From positions 1 to 48,206 of the forward strand of contig NZ_JABANE010000070.1 in assembly GCF_012844305.1 (NCBI RefSeq): 48,206 nt of DNA, written 5' to 3'. Every line of letters starts with the position of its first letter. Position 1 is the stretch's first letter. Source of the DNA: Flammeovirga aprica JL-4 (GTDB lineage Bacteria > Bacteroidota > Bacteroidia > Cytophagales > Flammeovirgaceae). A model generated the notes under the pieces. It had not been told where the DNA came from, made no database searches, and saw nothing but the letters and a program-made list of their open reading frames with translations. Positions 42,396-48,206 of this stretch are shown in pieces. The position numbers and the translations under genes were made by a program.

Positions 42396-43250
42396 ACTTT
42401 TAGTTTGTTAATAGATATGTAAGTAAATAGAATAAAGTGACTATAAGCTTTTATAGTTAAACCTGTAAAGTGAAGAGTTGAGGTCGCCCATACTGCAAAC
42501 TTTGGCTACCTTTCAACCAATTTGAAAGCTATAACGTCGTTCATCTTCAATTTCATTTCTTAATCCTTCATTTCAAACTCACTTAGATATCTAACAATTA
42601 ATAATTTTAATTTGATGTGAAATATTAGCAGACGATTTCCTTTAGAAAGCCGTGAAAATAATCCTTACCCCTGTCGGTCTTTGGTGTCTCTATTGTAATA
42701 GGAATGATGGGGATTATCTTTCATAAGATTAAAAAGAGTGTTATCTGTCAGTAGATTTTATAAGTTCATTTCATTCTTCTGTTTTTTAAACGTTATCAAT
42801 TAGATGTAAAAACAACATTTAACTGCCTCAAATTTATTTTGATTGCTTTTCTTTCGGGTGATTTTGAGTGAATAAGATGTAACTAAGCGTAAGAACAAAT
42901 TTTTAATAATTGGGAATACAGGATTGATCAAAGACTATTTTAATAGTATAATTTTATCCAAAAACAGCACTGAATTATCTAAAAACAAAGGTTTATGACA
43001 TTTAAAAGTGAAATATAATTTGTACCTTAACACCAGGGATTTTTAATCTGTTCTTTCCTCTTCATCATAAAACAAAGAGAAAACACTGACTTCACATGCA
43101 ACAACATTTGAGTAGTCAAAATGCTAAAAATCTATCCTTTACGGAAAGAACATTTTTATTTACCTATAAAAACATCATCAAAAAATTAAACCTACAACTT
43201 GCACTCACAACATTTAATGTGCGAATTTTTTGTGACTCAATAGTATAGAA
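42396..43250. other. 855-bp divergent spacer between the sulfatase and GH16 genes
   Basis: I see no credible gene here. Palindromes ACTATAA..TTATAGT (42440-42457) and CTTTCAA..TTGAAAG (about 42510-42529) near the sulfatase start are possible operators. No exact CTACTTCAA copy was found, unlike the spacers of the 0-18 kb PUL; TTGAGTAG near 43108 is the closest. No clear TAnnTTTG box was found for either gene. Confidence 0.4.
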
Positions 43251-44600
43251 ATGAAAAGAAAAAATAAACTCATAGTACTAGGTGCTTTCTTAGCCACTTC
43301 ATTAAGTACAAGTGCTGTAATGGCACAAAATCCAGCTTCTGATCCTGAGAATAAATTAGGTTGGACACTAAACAAAGAGGTAAGTGACGAATTTGAAGGG
43401 AATCAGATTGATAAAGACAAATGGATTGTACAGGGGGAAAATGATCATTATGAGAATAATTTCAAAGGTAGAGCTCCTTCACAGTTTGCTCCTCACGCAG
43501 TCTCTGTAAGAGATGGTCAATTGGTAATAACGACTAGATGGGAACCGGACTTCAACTTTATCAGCGGCAAGCATAAAGGATATAAGTTTGAAAACATCAC
43601 TACTGGAGCCATCATTACAAAAAAGAAATTCAAAACGGGTTACATGGAAATCAAATGTAAACCGGCTGATGCTCCATTATCAAGTGCTTTCTGGTTTACA
43701 GGAAAAGGTGGCGAATTAGATTTGTTTGAGATTTTCGGTAAATATCCAAAAGACAAACATGTAGAAAAACTTTACCATACTTCTTTCCATGATTGGGGAA
43801 AAGACAGAAAAGATCCGCTCTGGGGTAAAACAAGTTGGGATAATAAAACTCAAATGCCTTTCCGCTTAGCGAGCGATTATCATGTGTATGGTTGTGAGTG
43901 GAGCGAAGACTTTTTGAAGCTTTATATTGATGGAAAATTGATCCGCTGTGTAACTAAAGAAGAACTAGGTGACAAATGGGTCATGCACAATGAGCAAAAA
44001 GTATGGGTAGACAATGAGGTTTTCCCTTGGAAAGTAAATCCTAAGAAAGAAGATATTACGGAAAAAGGTGTAGAGTTTTTGGTTGATTATGTAAGAGTGT
44101 GGCAGAGAAAACCTTCTTCTGATTTGACTTGTGAGATGCCTGTCAATGTTCTTGAAAATAATGATTTTGATAATGGTTTAGAAGGATGGGACGTAGAAGG
44201 AAAAGTAAAAGCCATTGATGGAAAAGGAAAGAATGAAGCCGGTAAAAACTATGTAAAGTTAGGTGCTGGTAAAGAGTCTACGATTTCAAGAACTGTAAAA
44301 TTAAAGCCGAATACTACTTATATCTTAGCTGCATCTGCTAGAGCTCCGATGACCAATATGGACAATATCTGGCAAAACGGTTGGTTAGGTGTAAAGGCAT
44401 TTGGAAAGAAAGGACAACAACCTATTATCAAATTCTTTAAAAATACATGGTACCGTCAAAGTATCTGCTTTACAACTGGCGACTTTGCGAATCAAACTTA
44501 CATCTACTTTACCAACAAATGGCAAAAGAAAGAGGTGCATGTTGATTCTTTTGAGTTGATTGAAGTAACGACAGATCATTTATCATTAGACGGTAAATAA
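43251..44600 (+). CDS. GH16 glycoside hydrolase with C-terminal carbohydrate-binding module
   Basis: This 449-residue secreted retaining endo-hydrolase has a signal peptide ending VMAQ (residue 26). The GH16 jelly-roll (about 30-295) carries the active-site motif ELDLFE: nucleophile Glu155, Asp157, acid/base Glu160. FKGRAPSQF, LVITTRW, TTGAIITKKKFKTGYMEIK and LSSAFWFT resemble beta-agarase/porphyranase/carrageenase-type GH16 more than laminarinases. The C-terminal 140 residues (LENNDFDNGLEGW ... FELIEV) look like a CBM4/9- or CBM22-type binding module. There is no lipobox and no T9SS tail. Divergence from the sulfatase suggests joint action on a sulfated galactan, which is an inference. Confidence 0.9.
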   Translation: MKRKNKLIVLGAFLATSLSTSAVMAQNPASDPENKLGWTLNKEVSDEFEGNQIDKDKWIVQGENDHYENNFKGRAPSQFAPHAVSVRDGQLVITTRWEPDFNFISGKHKGYKFENITTGAIITKKKFKTGYMEIKCKPADAPLSSAFWFTGKGGELDLFEIFGKYPKDKHVEKLYHTSFHDWGKDRKDPLWGKTSWDNKTQMPFRLASDYHVYGCEWSEDFLKLYIDGKLIRCVTKEELGDKWVMHNEQKVWVDNEVFPWKVNPKKEDITEKGVEFLVDYVRVWQRKPSSDLTCEMPVNVLENNDFDNGLEGWDVEGKVKAIDGKGKNEAGKNYVKLGAGKESTISRTVKLKPNTTYILAASARAPMTNMDNIWQNGWLGVKAFGKKGQQPIIKFFKNTWYRQSICFTTGDFANQTYIYFTNKWQKKEVHVDSFELIEVTTDHLSLDGK

Positions 44601-44718
44601 GAATTTAAGATAAAATTCACACGGTCGGGAATTACAATTTAGCATTAGAGTGGTTTCGCATTCATTTCATTTATCAATTACTCTATATGATTTATTGGGT
44701 TCTTAATTATAACTTTTT

Positions 44719-44755
44719 GATGGGAGGGTACAATTACCTTCTCATCATTTTTTTT
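44719..44755 (+). terminator. Terminator of the GH16 gene
   Basis: An 11-bp stem with two G-U pairs (44719-44729 with 44736-44746) is followed by eight T residues, 118 bp after the stop codon. Confidence 0.85.
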
Positions 44756-44921
44756 GTAAAAGATAGAAGTGACAAAATATTACATTTGTTAACTTACGGA
44801 ATTTTATTTCTCATTTAACCATAAACACGGTATTATATTTTAAATAAAAACTTATCATATATTATAATTACTAACTATTCATTCATCATAAAATAATTCA
44901 CCTCCCTTGTTTCACTCCATA

Positions 44922-44946
44922 ATCACTTTATGTGATAATTGTTACA
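44922..44946. promoter_or_regulatory. CRP/FNR-like palindromes upstream of the sulfur module
   Basis: TGTGATAATTGTTACA (44931-44946) fits the CRP-family pattern TGTGA-N6-TCACA with one mismatch. It overlaps ATCAC-N5-GTGAT (44922-44936). It lies about 22 bp before the -7 box at 44968. The regulator is not in this window. Nothing else is seen in the 402-bp spacer 44601-45002 apart from the terminator and promoter. Confidence 0.35.
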
Positions 44947-44967
44947 ATTATGCTTTTAGGCATTAAA

Positions 44968-44975
44968 TACTTTTG
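44968..44975 (+). promoter_or_regulatory. Bacteroidota -7 box for the CoA-disulfide reductase-like gene
   Basis: TACTTTTG is identical to the box at 1677 and matches TAnnTTTG. It lies 27 bp before the ATG. No good -33 TTTG is present at the expected distance, which suits a promoter that needs an activator. Confidence 0.5.
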
Positions 44976-45002
44976 TGGTATCAAAAGATAAAAACAACGA
45001 GA

Positions 45003-46664
45003 ATGGAAAATAAGAAACGTATTATCATTATTGGTGGATTATCAGCAGGACCATCTGCAGCCGCAAAAGCAAGAAGAACAGATGAAAACGCTGAAATTAT
45101 TCTTTTTGAAAAAACAGCCAACATTAGCTATGCTACATGTGGGATCCCTTATGCATTTTCGGGAAGAATTAAAGACAGAGATAAGCTTTTGGTGGTAAAA
45201 CCAGATTTACTGCGCAAAAGATTTAATATAGATGTTCATTTAGAGGAACCTGTTACTAATATTGATCCTGACAAACATATGGTGTATACGCCTAAAGGTG
45301 AGTATCAATATGACAAATTAGTTTATGCTACAGGCGGAACAGCAATCATCCCTCCTATTGAAGGAATTGAAAACAGCCAAAACTGGGCAAATGCCAAAAC
45401 TATTGAGGATTTTGACAGAATTGTAAAATCAAATGTGCTTGACGATGCTGAAAATATCACTATTGTTGGTGCTGGCTTGATTGGTTTGGAAACAGCTGAA
45501 AACCTTGTTCAGATCGGTAAAAAAGTGACTGTGATTGAGCTTGGCAAGCATATTCTTGGGCCATGGGACGACAAGTTTGCCCACATGGGTGAAAAAGTGC
45601 TGGAAGAGAATGGCATCCGATTGGAACTAGGTAAAAAAGTAGACAAAATGGATGAGGGGACTGTTACACTAAACGACGGTACTGTTCTTCAATCTGACTT
45701 TATGATCATGTCCATTGGGGTGAAGCCTATCACGGAAATGTTGACTTCTAAAGGTGCGAAAGCACTGCCAAATGGAGCCTTGATTGTCAATACTAAAATG
45801 GAAACTTCCCTGCCAGATATTTACGCTGCAGGTGATTGTGCATCGATTCCAAATGTAGTAACCAACTCTGAAGGATGGTTCCCAATGGGTACGCATTCTA
45901 ATAAAGGTGGTAGAGTAGCAGGTGCCAATGCTGTGGGTGCTAACGAAACTTTCCCAGGTGGATACGGAACCGCAATTATGGAAATGTTCTCCCACACGAT
46001 TGCGAGAACCGGTGCTGGTCCAAAGATTCTGGAGCGTGAAGGAATTGCTTATGAATCTACATTCATTATTGCCAACTCACACCCTGGTTTCTACCCTGGC
46101 GGTAAAGATATGTTTATTGAGATCTACTACACACCAGATACGCATACATTATTAGGTGCGGAGCTGTTCGGTGAAAAAGGTGTAGACAAAAGAACTGATG
46201 TGTTGGCTACTGCCATTTACGCCAAATTGACAATCGAAGACCTTCCAAACCTTGATTTAGCATACGCCCCACCGTTCTCCCCTGCAAAGGATCCTGTGAT
46301 TGTAGCGGGTTATGTTGCTCAAAATGCTCAGAAAGGATTGTTCAAAGAGGTGAATGCTAAGGTTGCTCAAGAGGCTTTTGATAGCAATGCCGAAATTACA
46401 ATTCTTGATGTGAGAAACCCTCAGGAGTTAGAAAACGCAGGTATCATTCATGAAAGTGCAATCAATATTCCACTGGATGTTTTAAGAGAGCGCCTGAATG
46501 AAGTACCTCAAGACAAACCTATTTACATCACTTGTGCGAAAGGTTTGAGAGGTTATTTAGCATCTTTGATTTTAGCGCATAACGGTTTTACAAACCTTCA
46601 TAATATAGCAGGTGGATTTACTGCATTCAAAAAAATCAATGCTTTAAAACCAGCCTTAGTGTAA
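45003..46664 (+). CDS. CoA-disulfide reductase-like flavoprotein fused to rhodanese
   Basis: This 553-residue FAD/NAD(P)H oxidoreductase has a C-terminal rhodanese domain (CoADR-RHD). The ATG at 45003 was chosen because the Rossmann motif IIIIGGLSAGPSAAA follows directly; the longer frame starts with GTG. The redox cysteine is in ATCGIPYAF (Cys46), NAD-binding is in VGAGLIGLETAE, the FAD motif is DIYAAGDCA, and a CoADR dimerisation domain spans to about 450. The rhodanese domain (about 460-550) has ITILDVRNPQE and the active Cys511 in ITCAKGLRGY. Relatives reduce CoA-persulfide, polysulfide or disulfide. The adjacent YeeE/YedE pair supports a role in thiosulfate or persulfide handling. Confidence 0.88.
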   Translation: MENKKRIIIIGGLSAGPSAAAKARRTDENAEIILFEKTANISYATCGIPYAFSGRIKDRDKLLVVKPDLLRKRFNIDVHLEEPVTNIDPDKHMVYTPKGEYQYDKLVYATGGTAIIPPIEGIENSQNWANAKTIEDFDRIVKSNVLDDAENITIVGAGLIGLETAENLVQIGKKVTVIELGKHILGPWDDKFAHMGEKVLEENGIRLELGKKVDKMDEGTVTLNDGTVLQSDFMIMSIGVKPITEMLTSKGAKALPNGALIVNTKMETSLPDIYAAGDCASIPNVVTNSEGWFPMGTHSNKGGRVAGANAVGANETFPGGYGTAIMEMFSHTIARTGAGPKILEREGIAYESTFIIANSHPGFYPGGKDMFIEIYYTPDTHTLLGAELFGEKGVDKRTDVLATAIYAKLTIEDLPNLDLAYAPPFSPAKDPVIVAGYVAQNAQKGLFKEVNAKVAQEAFDSNAEITILDVRNPQELENAGIIHESAINIPLDVLRERLNEVPQDKPIYITCAKGLRGYLASLILAHNGFTNLHNIAGGFTAFKKINALKPALV

Positions 46665-46691
46665 GCACTTTGGGAAATAAATAATTTGTGT

Positions 46692-46711
46692 ATCATGGTT
46701 AAAACTATGAT
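46692..46711. repeat. Small REP-like hairpin
   Basis: The stem ATCATGGTT/AACTATGAT (one wobble), followed by GCAC, resembles the CCATAGTTTTAACTATGG-GTGCAC hairpin at the right end of the RAYT element. It may be a solo REP copy or only a similar hairpin. Confidence 0.4.
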
Positions 46712-46741
46712 GCACAGTATTGTGACCTACTACATAATATA

Positions 46742-46779
46742 AAAATGAGGTTATTCTTTTTTGAAATAACCTCATTTCA
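46742..46779. terminator. Bidirectional-looking terminator after the flavoprotein gene
   Basis: A 13-bp perfect stem, AAATGAGGTTATT/AATAACCTCATTT, lies 78 bp past the stop codon and 44 bp before the next ATG, so the YeeE/YedE pair may need its own promoter. Confidence 0.8.
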
Positions 46780-46822
46780 ACACGTGACACTTTTCTACAA
46801 AATTCTATAACAAAATTCTTAC

Positions 46823-47386
46823 ATGGAAACTTTACTTGCTCCATGGCCTTGGTATATTGGCGGGCCTATGATCGGAGCCACTATGGGTCTACTTTTACTA
46901 TTAGGAAAAAGCTTAGGACTTTCATCCAACTTTAGAACCATATGTACGGCATGTGGTATTGGCAAAAACACTCAGTTCTTTAATTTTGAATGGAAAAAAG
47001 AATCATGGAATTTGGTGTTTGCTTTAGGCTGTATTATTGGAGGTTTTATTTCCAATCAATTCTTAGGTGGTGATGTATTGGCAGGTGTATCTGACCAAAC
47101 TATAGATCATTTACATCAACTTGGTATTACAAGCGACACCCATCATGTACTTCCCACTGAACTTTTCAGTAAGGAAGCTATTTTTAGTTTAAAGGGAATG
47201 CTAATGCTTTCAATTGGTGGATTTTTAATTGGATTTGGTGCTCGATATGCCGGTGGTTGTACATCAGGACACGCCATCAGTGGTTTATCCAACCTCCAAT
47301 TACCATCACTTATAGCTGTGATCGGTTACTTTATAGGAGGCTTGATCATGACATTTTTGATTCTTCCATTTATCATTCAATTCTAA
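46823..47386 (+). CDS. YeeE/YedE-family sulfur transporter, N-terminal half
   Basis: This 187-residue inner-membrane protein has four or five hydrophobic helices. Conserved cysteine motifs are ICTACGIG (Cys41, Cys44) and GGCTSGHAISG (Cys146), which match the YeeE/YedE family (PF04143). In the thiosulfate importer TsuA such cysteines line the transport path. In many Bacteroidota the protein is split into two genes; this is the first half, and its stop is 3 bp before the second. It probably imports thiosulfate or a related sulfur compound. Confidence 0.87.
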   Translation: METLLAPWPWYIGGPMIGATMGLLLLLGKSLGLSSNFRTICTACGIGKNTQFFNFEWKKESWNLVFALGCIIGGFISNQFLGGDVLAGVSDQTIDHLHQLGITSDTHHVLPTELFSKEAIFSLKGMLMLSIGGFLIGFGARYAGGCTSGHAISGLSNLQLPSLIAVIGYFIGGLIMTFLILPFIIQF

Positions 47387-47389
47387 AAA

Positions 47390-47812
47390 ATGAAGGCAGG
47401 CAAAACATTAATTTATCTATTCTTAGGAATATTATTTGGCATCGTTTTATCAAAATCAGAGGCCATTTCGTGGTTCAGAATTCAGGAGATGTTCCGTTTT
47501 GAATCATTTCATATGTATGGACTGATTGGCTCTGCAGTGGTTACAGGGGCAATTATTGTTCAAGTAATTAAAAGATTCAACATCAAAGATATCAGCGGTC
47601 AACCTATCGTTATTGCAGATAAGCAAAAAGGCATTTGGAGATACCTGCTTGGAGGAACATCCTTCGGTATGGGCTGGGCTTTAGTGGGCGGTTGTACTGC
47701 TCCTATGTTTATCTTGATTGGATATGGTCAGTACAGCATGGCAATTGTATTATTCTTTGCCCTGTTTGGGACTTTTATTTACGGGAAATACAAACAGCAT
47801 CTACCTCACTAA
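47390..47812 (+). CDS. YeeE/YedE-family sulfur transporter, C-terminal half
   Basis: This 140-residue membrane protein is the second half of the split YeeE/YedE transporter. It has hydrophobic segments (LIYLFLGILFGIVLSK, MYGLIGSAVVTGAIIVQVIK, MAIVLFFALFGTFIYGKY) and the motif LVGGCTAPMFILIG (Cys102), equivalent to GGCTSGH in the first half. It is 3 bp downstream, so the two are co-translated and likely form one transporter. The upstream CoA-disulfide reductase/rhodanese protein would process the imported sulfane sulfur (inference). Confidence 0.87.
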   Translation: MKAGKTLIYLFLGILFGIVLSKSEAISWFRIQEMFRFESFHMYGLIGSAVVTGAIIVQVIKRFNIKDISGQPIVIADKQKGIWRYLLGGTSFGMGWALVGGCTAPMFILIGYGQYSMAIVLFFALFGTFIYGKYKQHLPH

Positions 47813-48206
47813 AAATACGTGACTAGAAATTGATGATAAGATATTAAGTGCATTGTAAACTAGACTATTGTAATCAAGAAATTAGGGGATTTCTGATCAT
47901 CTAAAGGACACGAATTACGCTTAGGCTTAACATTCATACCAGTAAGCTTTCTACTCTATTCATTGGGTAGTGCTTCCCCGGCCTTGAAGGGAAAAGCGTT
48001 AAGAACTTCATGGATTGAGCCGTTAAAAATGATTTTCTTGTTTGAGCTTTAGCGAGTTTAAAATCATTTAGGCGAAAAAAATGGAATTTAACTTTTGACT
48101 TCAAAGCCTTGACTTTTTTGCTTCGTTTTTGTGTTAAGACAAAACCTTAGATTTATAGTGTTGTATTTATCTAAGATGGTAAATTGCTTTTTAAAACTAG
48201 GGTAAA
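47813..48206. other. Spacer at the window end with a long hairpin; possible dispersed repeat
   Basis: A perfect 10-bp inverted repeat (AAATGATTTT 48027-48036, AAAATCATTT 48060-48069) encloses GTTTGAGC...GCGAG. It is followed by TTTTGACTTCAAAGCCTTGA and TTTTTTGCTTCGTTTTT. I recall similar text in intergenic DNA of other Bacteroidota, but this is memory and not checked. No gene was seen in this 394-bp stretch. Confidence 0.4.

Overview
The window looks like chromosomal DNA of a marine, polysaccharide-degrading Bacteroidota, most likely a Cytophagales relative of Flammeovirga (the genus is an inference). The direct evidence is a SusC/SusD pair, two proteins ending in type IX secretion (T9SS) sorting domains, many lipobox signal peptides, AT-rich spacers with few Shine-Dalgarno sequences, and -7 boxes of the Bacteroidota form TAnnTTTG.

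Layout. (1) 0.3-18.5 kb is a polysaccharide utilisation locus (PUL). It holds two paralogous GH26-like hydrolases (one lipoprotein, one T9SS-secreted), a further clan GH-A hydrolase, a PKD surface lipoprotein, SusD, SusC, a sugar-porter MFS protein with a large insertion, a Y_Y_Y/LuxR-type sensor-regulator, and an alpha/beta-hydrolase-like lipoprotein that has lost catalytic residues. A short motif, CTACTTCAA, recurs in the three promoter-bearing spacers of this block and is a candidate operator for the regulator. (2) 18.6-24 kb is a nucleoside/ADP-ribose catabolic cluster: ADP-ribosylglycohydrolase, nucleoside hydrolase, ribokinase and a LacI-type repressor, with two LacI-like operators in front of the ribokinase. 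(3) 24.1-28.3 kb holds a SnoaL-like protein, a biotin-dependent carboxylase/decarboxylase alpha subunit, and an UPF0158/Nudix/methyltransferase operon. (4) 28.4-34.2 kb is a TetR-controlled operon resembling a Lol-type lipoprotein or lipid transport system: outer-membrane protein, ATPase, two FtsX-like permeases and a LolA-like protein. Two small lipoproteins follow, one of them a 45-residue gene inside an apparent gap. (5) 34.8-35.7 kb is a REP-associated transposase (RAYT) element with palindromic ends. (6) 35.75-44.6 kb is a second polysaccharide block: a 2214-residue modular T9SS sulfatase, divergent from a GH16 hydrolase carrying a carbohydrate-binding module. (7) 45-47.8 kb is a sulfur module: CoA-disulfide-reductase-like flavoprotein fused to rhodanese, and a split YeeE/YedE transporter.

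How the parts fit (inference). Secreted and surface hydrolases plus the sulfatase would desulfate and cut a sulfated algal polysaccharide. SusCD and the PKD lipoprotein would capture and import the oligomers, the lipoprotein hydrolases would trim them, the MFS porter would move sugars across the inner membrane, and the Y_Y_Y/LuxR protein would sense periplasmic oligosaccharide. The substrate cannot be fixed from sequence alone; an agar/porphyran/carrageenan-type galactan or beta-1,3-linked xylan or glucan are the reasonable candidates.

Several families of small palindromic repeats are scattered through the intergenic DNA. I saw no rRNA, tRNA, CRISPR array or prophage.
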